Under the pieces are notes generated by a model. That model was not told the DNA's origin, did not search any database, and saw only the letters and a program-made list of their open reading frames with translations. A stretch of 64,000 nt of DNA from Azotobacter beijerinckii (lineage in GTDB: Bacteria; Pseudomonadota; Gammaproteobacteria; Pseudomonadales; Pseudomonadaceae), in contig NZ_FOFJ01000001.1 of NCBI RefSeq assembly GCF_900110885.1, positions 62,001-126,000 on the forward strand. The letters are read 5' to 3'. Of this stretch, positions 18,694 through 25,729 are shown piece after piece. The position numbers and the translations under genes are program-made. Position 1 is the first letter of the stretch, and the number at the start of each line of letters is the position of its first letter.

Positions 18694-18709
18694 CCAGTTG
18701 CTGGGGGTC

Positions 18710-18922
18710 TTACAGACCGCGGCGCAGGTACTTGAAGGCAGCCGCCGCAATGAGAATGCCAAGGACAAGGCCACCCAGAGTAGTGACATCCGCCTTGGTA
18801 TCGCCCATCGCAGTCGTCACACCAGCATCGAGCGCGGCGAAAGCACCGGAGGAAACAGCCAGGGCAGTACCGGCCAGGACGATCTTGGAGCCATACTTGC
18901 GAGCAGTGTTGAACAGTTTCAT
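18710..18922 (-). CDS. coaB: Major coat protein (pVIII-like, CoaB)
   Basis: 70-residue precursor starting at 18920-18922 with GAGG seven bases upstream. A signal peptide of about 29 residues ends SSGAFA. The mature protein of about 41 residues has an acidic N-terminal part (ALDAGVTTAMGDTKADVTT), a membrane/packing helix (LGGLVLGILIAAAAF) and a basic C-terminus (KYLRRGL) facing the phage DNA. This is exactly the layout of filamentous phage major coat proteins. A strong terminator follows immediately. Confidence 0.93.
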   Translation of the reverse strand: MKLFNTARKYGSKIVLAGTALAVSSGAFAALDAGVTTAMGDTKADVTTLGGLVLGILIAAAAFKYLRRGL

Positions 18923-18932
18923 AGGTAGAACC

Positions 18933-19145
18933 TCATAGGACTTTCTTGAGAACGAGGACGCCAAAGACCGCGACGAATAAACCAATGGTCAAATCGAGCA
19001 GTTGCTTTGAATCCTCAGGAGTAAGGGACGCCGGATTAATCAGCGCCCCAAGTTCCTCGGTTGTATAAGTTGTCAAAGCGCCCGTGCAGCTAATCTCACC
19101 AGACGCACCGACAGACCATGAACCATCACAACCCAGGAAATTCAC
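18933..19145 (-). CDS. Small phage membrane protein upstream of coaB
   Basis: 70-residue protein with a GTG start at 19143-19145. The N-terminal half has two cysteines (FLGCDG, EISCTG). The C-terminal half is a single membrane segment LLDLTIGLFVAVFGVLVLKKVL. The start is 37 bases after the stop of the ssDNA-binding-like gene and the stop is 10 bases before coaB. Position suggests a minor coat or coat-associated protein like those between the ssDNA-binding gene and coaB in Pf phages. I cannot name it further. Confidence 0.75.
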   Translation of the reverse strand: MNFLGCDGSWSVGASGEISCTGALTTYTTEELGALINPASLTPEDSKQLLDLTIGLFVAVFGVLVLKKVL

Positions 19146-19182
19146 AATTTGTCACCAAGAAAAAAGAATGCGGGAAAAGGAT

Positions 19183-19560
19183 TTACGGTTTCGGCGAATC
19201 GACTGGCTTTTGCGGAGCGACAACCGGAGCCGGGGCGGACTGGCGAAGCGGTTGATCCTGGATGAGCTTCGTCAGAACTTGGGTGTTGGTAGTCCTGCCG
19301 AACCGATTGGTAATCGGGCGGAGTACCGATTCGAACTTGCAGAGGACCGGGCCATTGGCGAAGTCGATATGCTCCAGGACGGAGGCGTCGGCGGCATATT
19401 CGGTGACTTCGAAGCCTTTGCCATTACCAGTAACACCGGCCGGGATCGGCGAGATAGCCTGCACGGAGGCGCGGACTTCGCCGGTATCCTTGACCATGTA
19501 AAAGTCGGTTTTGATGACGAACAGGGTGGTGATGGATGCTGCTGACGGGATTACGAACAT
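19183..19560 (-). CDS. Candidate phage ssDNA-binding protein (pV-like)
   Basis: 125-residue protein with ATG at 19558-19560. The core TDFYMVKDTGEVRASVQAIS, SVLEHIDFANGPVLCKFES and ITNRFGRTTNTQVLTKLI looks like a small beta-rich nucleic-acid-binding protein. The C-terminus is Pro/Ala-rich and basic (APAPVVAPQKPVDSPKP). It stands just upstream of the coat genes, where Pf phages encode the helix-destabilising protein that coats genomic ssDNA. In M13 the equivalent also represses translation of the replication gene. The assignment rests on position and general character, not on a recognised domain. Confidence 0.65.
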   Translation of the reverse strand: MFVIPSAASITTLFVIKTDFYMVKDTGEVRASVQAISPIPAGVTGNGKGFEVTEYAADASVLEHIDFANGPVLCKFESVLRPITNRFGRTTNTQVLTKLIQDQPLRQSAPAPVVAPQKPVDSPKP

Positions 19561-19993
19561 TCTTGGACTTCCTATCTATACCCACTTCGGGCTTTCGTTT
19601 GGTTCCATTGGCTTTCTTGGCTTAAAGCCTTGTTTGCCGCTGGTGTTGGTTAATTCGTTCCTTTTGGGCGACCCCTTACGGGGCGGGCTCTATTCGCTTT
19701 GCGAACCAAGCCAAACTGATAAGGAAACGATGAGGCGCATTTCCTTATCACTTTGTCTCGGCCCTTACGGGTAACGATCCCTGTCGCTCTTGTCCGTCCC
19801 GGACGCTTAAAGCTGTTATGTCGGCTACGCCGTCCGTCTCAGGAGCAAGAGCAAAAGCGCTCCTTCCTCCTCAGGCTCTGGGGCGGGGAATCCTCTATCC
19901 CCACCCCTCTGCCGTCTCATCAATCGCAGGGGACCGTAGCCCAAAGCCCGAGCCGCGCAAGGGAAGCTTCGCCGCTGCGCGCCCTTGCGCGGC
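19561..19993. other. Gene-free prophage region with hairpins (candidate origin/packaging region)
   Basis: About 430 bp with no convincing gene. It contains GATAAGGAAA/TTTCCTTATC (19718-19727 and 19740-19749, exact, 12-nt loop), small repeats such as TTCGC-TTT-GCGAA near 19692-19704, and the left arm of a large hairpin, GAGCCGCGCAAGGG/CCCTTGCGCGGCTC (19950-19963 and 19982-19995, exact). The hairpin continues outward as CCAAAGCCC against GGGCT-CC-TTTGG to 20014. It is the largest non-coding stretch of the prophage and the best candidate for replication origins and packaging signal. Minus-strand open frames across it look like shadows. Confidence 0.6.
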
Positions 19994-20254
19994 TCAGTCT
20001 TCGGGCTCCTTTGGTCCCGCGATCGACGACGACGGCGACGGGGCGGGGATAGAGGGTGTGGAGTTGCCAAACGGGAAGTCAGGGCAACCAGCTTGAAGCC
20101 AAGAGGCCAGGACGGCGCCGCCGAGAGTCCAGAGATCAACGCCACGGCGAAAAGCCTCTTCGGTCATACCTTGTTTGACGCTGGAGAGCGTATGCACATA
20201 CCAGCGGACTTCCTTGTCCTGGAGTTGATCGGCAGGTTTGCGAGGGGGAATCAT
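19994..20254 (-). CDS. Small phage protein, 86 residues
   Basis: ATG at 20252-20254 with AAGGAG about 11 bases upstream. The sequence begins MIPPRKPADQLQDKEVRWYV and includes GMTEEAFRRGVDLWTLGGAV. The C-terminus is Pro/Ser-rich and overlaps a strong hairpin at 19950-19995. Its start overlaps the stop of the 45-residue gene before it (ATGA), so it belongs to the early phage operon. I do not recognise the family. Confidence 0.7.
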   Translation of the reverse strand: MIPPRKPADQLQDKEVRWYVHTLSSVKQGMTEEAFRRGVDLWTLGGAVLASWLQAGCPDFPFGNSTPSIPAPSPSSSIAGPKEPED

Positions 20255-20388
20255 GGTTGTTTTTTCTCCTTTTCAAACCAGCAAGCTAGCCAGTTGTGCC
20301 ATAAGTAACGCATAAAGGAAATTCCAGCTGCGAGGCCTAATATAGATAGGCTGTACAGGAAGGATAGATGCAATAAATCATTTAACAT
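20251..20388 (-). CDS. 45-residue phage membrane protein, coupled on both sides
   Basis: Short gene with ATG at 20386-20388 directly after the TAA of the preceding gene, and TGA overlapping the next gene's ATG as ATGA. The protein starts MLNDLLHLSFLYSLSILGLA, has one membrane segment, then an amphipathic Trp-rich part (MRYLWHNWLACWFEKEK). Perfect junctions on both sides are strong evidence that it is translated. Function unknown; early membrane proteins of filamentous phages include superinfection-exclusion factors. Confidence 0.7.
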   Translation of the reverse strand: MLNDLLHLSFLYSLSILGLAAGISFMRYLWHNWLACWFEKEKKQP

Positions 20389-20682
20389 TTAGAAGGGAAA
20401 CTCTTCGGCAATAGAAACTTGAGGGGTTGCCTTCGAAAACTCTTCAATCCAATACTTTGGCGGATGAAGAGCGGGAGTATGCTTCGCACACGGAGTTGCC
20501 CGAGTGCAATACCAACGGCCATTTTCGAGGACGGGCTGTCCAGCCGGTACGCAATCCGGGCATTGCTGTGATTGCAAGGGCGATAGTTGCGGTTTTGTTG
20601 GCAAGCGAGCCACGAAACATACGCTGCACTCGCAGTCCTGGGCGTGCGGCTGAAACAGATACTTGCTCAGCTGGGAAGTCAT
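20389..20682 (-). CDS. Cysteine-rich small phage protein (DUF5447-like)
   Basis: 97-residue protein starting MTSQLSKYLFQPHAQDCECS. It carries several cysteine pairs (CECSVC, CPDC, WYCTRATPC) and the block AKHTPALHPPKYWIEEF, reminiscent of a zinc-binding fold and, from memory, of the DUF5447 proteins of Pf-like phages. The ATG at 20680-20682 lies inside the 3' part of the preceding open frame. AAGGA is about 13 bases upstream, so translation is probably coupled. The stop is immediately followed by the next ATG. Confidence 0.75.
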   Translation of the reverse strand: MTSQLSKYLFQPHAQDCECSVCFVARLPTKPQLSPLQSQQCPDCVPAGQPVLENGRWYCTRATPCAKHTPALHPPKYWIEEFSKATPQVSIAEEFPF

Positions 20683-20962
20683 CTTTAGAAAAATCCTTTT
20701 CCCTTTTTGATAGACAGGGAAAGTCCTTGTCCAACTGAGCCAGCAAAGCAGCCGTTTTAGCCTTGAGCTGTGCAAACAAATCACGCTCAACAAGCAAGCG
20801 AGCCCGGCCAAGATGGCTGCGGTTTTCGTCGCGGTAGCAACGTGCTTTAAACAAGTCGCCTTGACCAGCAGCAAAACGAGCCAGATGGCGCGCAGAAGAG
20901 GCGCGGACAAGGCAGCGAAAAACCTCACGACGAACTTCAGCAGACAAACGAATCCGAGTCAT
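20444..20962 (-). CDS. Early phage protein with uncertain 3' end
   Basis: ATG at 20960-20962 overlapping the stop of the excisionase-like gene (ATGA). The first 95 or so codons look real: a basic helical protein with RLSAEVRREVFRCLVRASSA and LLVERDLFAQLKAKTAALLAQ. The remainder, after FPCLSKREKDF, overlaps the cysteine-rich gene in another frame for about 240 bases and has unnatural composition. In the -1 frame a TAA occurs five bases before that gene's ATG, so the authentic protein may end there after a frameshift at the A/G-rich stretch near 20705. Function unknown. Confidence 0.6.
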   Translation of the reverse strand: MTRIRLSAEVRREVFRCLVRASSARHLARFAAGQGDLFKARCYRDENRSHLGRARLLVERDLFAQLKAKTAALLAQLDKDFPCLSKREKDFSKDDFPAEQVSVSAARPGLRVQRMFRGSLANKTATIALAITAMPGLRTGWTARPRKWPLVLHSGNSVCEAYSRSSSAKVLD

Positions 20963-21210
20963 GCCATCCACTCCTGATCAAGCAGCCAGTTGCGGAGCAG
21001 GGCGCTGTTGACCATCCGGCGCTTGCCCAGCTTCACTGACGGAATAACGCCCTTGTGAGCCCAGGCGCGTGCAGTGTCATAGGTCAGTCCATTGCGTTCC
21101 GCAAAGGCTTCAATCGTCTCGACATCCCGTTGGGGGATGACAAGCTTCGAGGCGTCCAGCTCTTCCAGTACCATGATCAATCCGTCACTATTCGTCTCAT
21201 TGCGTGCCAT
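20959..21210 (-). CDS. Excisionase-like HTH protein
   Basis: 83 residues from the ATG at 21208-21210; a later ATG at 21172-21174 is also plausible. The C-terminal half is a MerR/Xis-type helix-turn-helix: ETIEAFAERNGLTYDTARAW and KGVIPSVKLGKRRMVNSALL. It is the first gene of the leftward early operon and diverges from the repressor-like gene across palindromic operator-like sites, as XisF and the repressor do in Pf4. It probably promotes excision and activates the phage operon. Confidence 0.8.
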   Translation of the reverse strand: MARNETNSDGLIMVLEELDASKLVIPQRDVETIEAFAERNGLTYDTARAWAHKGVIPSVKLGKRRMVNSALLRNWLLDQEWMA

Positions 21211-21258
21211 TGTGTGATCTGAACAAATTGACCAAATAGGCAATCCATTCGTAATTCA

Positions 21259-21328
21259 CGTTTGTAAATTACAAACGAACTATACGCCAGCCGGTGTAGG
21301 ATTCAACCCATACATTTGTAATGTACAA
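21259..21328. promoter_or_regulatory. Divergent control region with palindromic operators
   Basis: CGTTTGTAA (21259-21267) and TTACAAACG (21269-21277) form a perfect 9-bp palindrome around one base. A second related palindrome, TTGTA-ATG-TACAA (21316-21328), overlaps the first ATG of the repressor-like gene. Both share the TTGTA half-site. The placement between the excisionase-like and repressor-like genes fits a lysogeny switch with autoregulation. Confidence 0.75.
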
Positions 21329-21614
21329 GAACGAAATGGAATTAGCAGACGAAAGAATTAGAACTCTTATTGATAAGGCAACCATCGACGAGCTGATCAA
21401 GAAAACCGAGATCGGCGGAACAAGATGGCGAACCGTTCGATACGACAAAAGAACGCGGATCAGCACCCAAGAGCTATCAGCGCTGGTGACGCTTTACCCG
21501 CAGTACGCCCTATGGCTTGCAAGCGGCCAGATCGCCCCAGACTGCGGCCAGACGAGCCCCGACTACGACGAAGCCAAAGCGCACTCGGACTCGCCGAATC
21601 AAAACGTGGGATAG
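21321..21614 (+). CDS. Putative phage repressor-like DNA-binding protein
   Basis: 97 residues from the ATG at 21321; an alternative ATG at 21336 gives MELADERIRTLIDKATIDEL. A short N-terminal helical part (TIDELIKKTEIGGTRWRTVRYD) and QELSALVTLYPQYALWLASG resemble small HTH regulators of lysogeny in Pseudomonas prophages. It diverges from the excisionase-like gene across two related palindromes, one of which overlaps its first ATG. No strong Shine-Dalgarno. The repressor role is inferred from position and divergence. Confidence 0.65.
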   Translation: MYKNEMELADERIRTLIDKATIDELIKKTEIGGTRWRTVRYDKRTRISTQELSALVTLYPQYALWLASGQIAPDCGQTSPDYDEAKAHSDSPNQNVG

Positions 21615-21666
21615 CTATAACCAGGAAAGCCGCCGAACGCTGGTTTGCCCGAAGGATTGGAGAAAA

Positions 21667-22053
21667 ATGAGGGGCCAAAAATCGACATTCCTAGCCGTAG
21701 TAGTCGGCGTAATAGGCACAGGAGTAGCACTCTATGTGCTACGACTGCTAATCGTAGGTACAGCAGTAACGACTATGACCGAAACAACGACAATGGCCCT
21801 CAATAAGATGGAAAAGCGCTACACCCAGCAAGCCGAAGAAGCAAGAAGGCGTGCGGTTGAAAGGGCAGAAGCAGAAAAACGTCAAGAAGCAGAGAAAAAC
21901 GCCCAGGCGGTCGCCCAACGCCAACAGGAAACAGCGGAAAAGGCACAGGAAAAACGCCTGCTAACCCCCGAATGCAAATTCTGGTGGCAGCAACACGACC
22001 AAGCCCCAAGCGAAAAAACCGCCCAAAAAAAGGCCCAACACTGCGAAGCATGA
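21667..22053 (+). CDS. Membrane-anchored coiled-coil protein (prophage cargo)
   Basis: 128 residues with GGAG five bases before the ATG at 21667. The N-terminus is one membrane segment (TFLAVVVGVIGTGVALYVL). Residues about 45-95 are a highly charged coiled coil rich in Ala, Glu, Gln and Arg (EEARRRAVERAEAEKRQ). The C-terminus is cysteine/tryptophan-containing (LTPECKFWWQQHDQAP ... HCEA). It lies between the repressor-like gene and attR, a usual spot for lysogenic-conversion genes. Function unknown; superinfection exclusion or a cell-envelope role are options that the sequence does not decide. Confidence 0.7.
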   Translation: MRGQKSTFLAVVVGVIGTGVALYVLRLLIVGTAVTTMTETTTMALNKMEKRYTQQAEEARRRAVERAEAEKRQEAEKNAQAVAQRQQETAEKAQEKRLLTPECKFWWQQHDQAPSEKTAQKKAQHCEA

Positions 22054-22174
22054 AGCCGGAAAAACGTCGAAAAAGTGTCGAAAACATAGCGACGAATCGA
22101 GACGGAACGACACAGGCGAAGCGGCGGCAGCCACGGAACACGCTGAATAGACACACAGCGACACGGTTAGATGA

Positions 22175-22204
22175 GGGTTCAAATCCCCCCGGCTCCACCA
22201 AATA
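22175..22204 (+). repeat. attR: right 30-bp direct repeat of the ssrA 3' end
   Basis: Exact copy of 12875-12904: half T-arm, acceptor strand, CCA and AATA. Only this fragment of ssrA is present here; no D-arm, tag frame or 5' end lies upstream. It marks the outer boundary of the prophage and the original chromosomal continuation of ssrA. Confidence 0.93.
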
Positions 22205-22246
22205 GCAATCTAGACCAGTCTCAGACAGTCTACGAAACACCCCAAG

Positions 22247-22275
22247 AAGCCCGCCCTGTGCGGGCTTTCTTGTTT
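22247..22275 (+). terminator. Displaced terminator beyond attR
   Basis: AAGCCCGC (22247-22254) pairs with GCGGGCTT (22260-22267), followed by TTCTTGTTT. Before the prophage inserted, this stood about 45 bases after the ssrA CCA. It is now 9.3 kb away and downstream of the cargo gene. Confidence 0.75.
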
Positions 22276-22365
22276 CTGTATGCCCCTACATGCCCCCACA
22301 TACCATTGCTCGCCGTGTATGCCTGTGTATGCCTCCAAAAAAATTGAACGGAAGGCATACAAGCA

Positions 22366-23596
22366 ATGAAGCGCAGCGAGATCAAGCGCCGCCCTCTGGC
22401 CGATACCGTGCTCGCCACCCTGGAACCAGAGGCCACCGCATACCGGGAGCTGGACGGCAATGGCCTGTACTTCCGGGTTAAACCGAATGGCAGCAAGTCG
22501 TGGGAGCTGCACTACAAGAAGCCAGACGGCAAATGGTCTTGGCTCGGGCTTGGAGGCTACGGCACAGGCGACCATCAATTAACCGGCGCACAGGCCCGCC
22601 AGGAGGCCGCCAAACTGCGCAGCGACTCATCCGGGGGCAGTTAACCTGCTCGCCACGAAACACGCCAGAAAGGTCGCCGAAGCCGAAGCGGCCAACAACA
22701 CGTTCGAGCACCTGGCCCGCGAGTGGTACGCGACCAAGTGCAGGACTTGGACGGAAGGCACGGCGGTTCGCACCATCGGCGCCTTGGAGAAGCATGTGTT
22801 CCCCGTGTTCGGTAAGCGCCCCTATGTCTCGATCCTGCCCATGGAGTGGATGGAGTTCCTCCGCGGCGTGGAACAGACCGGCATCATTGATGCAGACCAG
22901 CCGTGTGCGCGGTATGTGCCGGGAGATTTACGACCTTGCCCGAGTCACTGGTCGCGCCACCCACAACCCGCTCGAAGGTCTGCACAAGCTCCTACTGACC
23001 AAGCCCGTCGAGAACTACGCCCACGCCCCACTCGATGAGCTGCCGGCGCTGCTGCGCGCAATCCAGTCTTACCCCCACGCCACCGACGTGCACATCGGCC
23101 TGCAACTGCTGGCCATGCTGGCCTGTCGCCCGTCCGAGATCCGGGAAACCCGCTGGTCCGAGTTCGACCTCGATGCCGGCCTGTGGCTGATCCCCGCCGA
23201 GTGGATGAAGCGCCGCCGCGAACATCTGGTGCCCCTGCCCCGCCAGGCGGTCGCGCTACTGCATGAACTGCACAACATCACCGGCACTTACCCGCTGCTG
23301 TTCCCTGGACGCAGTGACACCACCAAGCCGCGCAGCAACACCGTGTTACTGATGGCCCTGCGCCGCCTCGGCTACGAGGGGCGGCAGACCGGCCACGGCT
23401 TCCGCCATCTGGCCAGCACCACCCTCAACGAAAACGGCTTTAACTCGCAGCACGTCGAGGCCCAGCTACCCCACGTCAAGGCGTCTACGACAAGAGCACC
23501 TATCTGGAGCAGCGCAAGATGATGATGGCGTGGTATGCCGATCACCTGGACAAGCTGGTCGCCGGCAACGTGGTGGAGTTCCGGCGCGAGACGTGA
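22366..23596 (+). pseudogene. P4-family tyrosine integrase, multiply frameshifted
   Basis: A decayed integrase readable in pieces. The N-terminal part MKRSEIKRRPLADTVLATLE with KPNGSKSWELHYKKPDGKW is open to 22644. A second frame carries NNTFEHLAREWYATK and EKHVFPVFGKRPYVSILPMEW. A third, from about 22900, carries GMCREIYDLARVTGRATHNP, the catalytic Arg region CRPSEIRETRW and HGFRHLASTTLNE. A last shift near 23480 restores YDKSTYLEQRKMMMAWYADH, ending at TGA 23594-23596. At least three frameshifts make it inactive. It lies about 160 bp beyond the ssrA att site, so an older island probably used the same tmRNA target. Short TGTATGCC-like direct repeats just upstream (22275-22350) could be arm sites. 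Confidence 0.9.
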
Positions 23597-23752
23597 GAGG
23601 GGTTCTCTTGGTTCCCTGAGACTTCACGAGAGTGTAAGTCGCATGCGACCCCATCCCCGAATCCCGGCCTTTGGTGCCTACCCGTGGAATTGCCTCCCGG
23701 CCTTTGTGTTTTCGCAGGGGAGCTGGGGGAACCACCAGTAATTCCGAGGCCT

Positions 23753-24551
23753 CTAGTATTATGACACATCTAAATCTGCGTCATGCATAATGTCGGCATG
23801 GAACATTACAGAATCATCCTCAGTCCTCAAGAAAGAGCGCGGTTGCAAGAGCTGACAAGCAAAGGCAGGACCGCGGCAATCCAAGTCATCAACGCCCTGA
23901 TCCTGCTGGCCTGCGACCGCTCGCAAGACCCGGGGCCGCGCAAGACCAGTGCACAGATCGCCCAGATGCTGGGCGTGAGCCAACGCAAGATCGACAACCT
24001 CAAGCGGCGTTGCGTGCAGGAAGGTCTGGAGTCGGTGCTGGTGAGAAAGAAACCCCAGCGCGAATACGCCCGCAAGATCGACGGCGAACTCGAGGCACGC
24101 CTGATCGCCCTGAGCTGCGGACCTGCTCCCGAAGGCCATGCGCGCTGGACGCTCAAGCTGCTGGCCGAGCGTGCGGTGGAGTTGGAATATGTGGACTCGC
24201 TGTCGTCGGAGACGGTGCGACGTGCCCTAAAAAAAACGAACTCAAGCCGTGGCGCAAGGTTGGCTGGGTGATCCCGCCGAAGGCCAGCGGGGAATTCGTG
24301 GCGGCCATGGAGCAGGTGCTCGATGTCTACAGCCGCCCCCATGATCCAGCCCATCCGGTGGTCTGAGTGCCGCCTCGCTGTACGAGACCTTTATCAGGCG
24401 CTTCCCTCGAGCGAATGCGCAAGGAGGTCGCCGCATGGCAGCAACGCCGCAACCAGCTCGATGCCAAGATCCATTGGCAGTTCACCACCCGCGATGCCAG
24501 GGTCAAGCTGCGTAGATTATATCCGCAGATTGAGGCGTGTTGAGACACTAG
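23753..24551 (+). mobile_element. Decayed IS630-family element
   Basis: Terminal inverted repeats of 28 bp (23753-23780 and 24524-24551) match at 20 positions. The transposase starts at 23798 (MEHYRIILSPQERARLQEL) with an HTH part (SAQIAQMLGVSQRKIDNLK). It runs to an eight-A tract at 24229-24236, where reading shifts to KPWRKVGWVIPPKASGEFV, ending at a TGA at 24364-24366. The catalytic DDE region is missing. After a deletion only scraps of the C-terminus remain, in mixed frames (SLYETF, then RMRKEVAAWQQRRNQLDAK and TTRDARVKLRRLYPQ), to a TGA at 24541-24543. The element is non-functional. Confidence 0.85.
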
Positions 24552-25614
24552 AGCATTTTCTCTAAAAAATGGTTTGTCCGTCGCCTGGGAGTTGCCTCGG
24601 GTGGAGGTCTCTGATTGGCTATCCCAACATTGATTCGGGATTCGGAAGACTCGCATGGCAAGAGCCTACAGTGTGGATCTGCGCAGCCGCGTGATCGAAG
24701 CGGCCCTGAGCGATGGCTCGATTCGCCAGGCTGCCCGGCGCTTCGGCGTGGGCATCACGACAGCGACCCGCTGGGTGCGCCGCTGGCGCGAACAGGGCGA
24801 GTCGTCTGCCCGTCGGCAAGGCAAGCCACGGGGCTCCTGCCTGGATCCCCACCGGGACGACCTGCTTGCCCTGGTAGAGCGGACCTGCGACCTGACCCTG
24901 GCCGAGATCGTGGCGCACCTGCGAGCCGAACATGGCCTGAGCGTGGGCACCACCACGGTTTGGAAGTTCCTCGAGCGGCAGGGGCTGACCTATAAAAAAA
25001 GACGGCACACGCCGCCGAGCAACAGCGCCCGGACGTGAAGCAGGCCCGCGAGGCCTGGATGACCGAGCAACCGCTGCTGGACCCCGCCCGGATCGTCTTC
25101 ATCGACGAGACCGGCGCCTCGACGAAGATGGCCCGGCTGTATGGTCGCGCGTTGCGCGGGGAGCGCTGCCTGGCCGCAGTCCCGCATGGGCACTGGAAAA
25201 CCACGACGTTCACGGCCGGTCTGCGGCGGGGTGGCCTGACGGCCCCGCTGATCCTCGATGGCGCGATGAACGGCCCGGCCTTCCTAGCCTATGTCGAGCA
25301 GGTTCTGGTTCCCGAACTGACAGCCGGCGACCTTGTGGTGATGGACAACCTGCCGGCCCACAAGGTCGCGGGGGTACGTCGGGCCATCGAAGGCGCAGGA
25401 GCCACCCTGCGCTACCTGCCACCCTATAGTCCCGATCTGAACCCGATCGAGATGGCCTTCTCCAAGCTCAAGGCGCTGCTGCGAAAGGCGGCGGCGCGGA
25501 CGCTGCCCGAACTGTGGCAGAGCATTGGCGAGGCGATCGGGCAACTCTCAGCGGACGACGGCAGGAACTACTTCAAAGCAGCCGGCTATGATTCTGAATA
25601 AAGTGAAAATGCTC
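24551..25614 (+). mobile_element. Apparently intact IS630-family element
   Basis: 1,064 bp with inverted ends GAGCATTTTC (24551-24560) and GAAAATGCTC (25605-25614), flanked on both sides by TA (24549-24550 and 25615-25616), the target duplication of this family. It holds a two-frame transposase. The left end abuts the inverted repeat of the older IS630 relic, so it inserted at a TA in that repeat's tip. Confidence 0.9.
24655..25601 (+). CDS. IS630-family transposase made by -1 frameshifting
   Basis: The first frame (24655-25038) encodes the DNA-binding half: [20 protein letters not shown] and [20 protein letters not shown]. The second, in the -1 frame, encodes the DDE catalytic half with [17 protein letters not shown] and [16 protein letters not shown]. 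They meet at a seven-A tract followed by G (24994-25001), a classic slippery site, which would give a fused protein of about 315 residues. This arrangement is normal for the family, so the gene is called intact. GTG or TTG internal starts for the second frame are less likely. The ATG at 24655 lies 104 bases inside the left IS end. Confidence 0.88.
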
Positions 25615-25696
25615 TAACTCAGCAGATCTAGTAAGGCACGCCCTTTCCTCTCGGGTGGCATGCTGAATGGCACATGAAAAGCCGCTGAAACGCGAA

Positions 25697-25716
25697 AGCC
25701 CCCAATTACGGGGGCT
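25697..25716 (-). terminator. Terminator of tRNA-Ser
   Basis: On the minus strand AGCCCCC (complement of 25710-25716) pairs with GGGGGCT (complement of 25697-25703) around a 6-nt loop, followed by TTCGCGTTT. It begins 13 bases after the tRNA 3' end. Confidence 0.75.
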
Positions 25717-25729
25717 CTCAGCTTCAATA

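Larger units (their letters stand above)
12905..22204. mobile_element. Pf-like filamentous (inoviral) prophage in ssrA
   Basis: About 9.3 kb between a 30-bp core in ssrA and its exact repeat. Read along the minus strand the gene order is excisionase-like gene, early small genes, candidate ssDNA-binding protein, small coat proteins, major coat protein, pIII-like adsorption protein, pVI-like protein, Zot/pI assembly ATPase, replication initiator, integrase. This is the Pf1/Pf4 order as I recall it. A repressor-like gene and one cargo gene are on the plus strand at the right end. The base composition is visibly more AT-rich than the host, most strongly at 16-19 kb. The integrase lies next to attL. 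The only clear lesion is a frameshift in the pIII-like gene, so the element may be defective for infection while still able to excise. Confidence 0.92.

Noticed and set aside
19825..20145. 106-codon minus-strand frame in the prophage
   Set aside because: It overlaps a strong hairpin and the gene at 19994-20254, with low-complexity Arg/Ser content and no Shine-Dalgarno.
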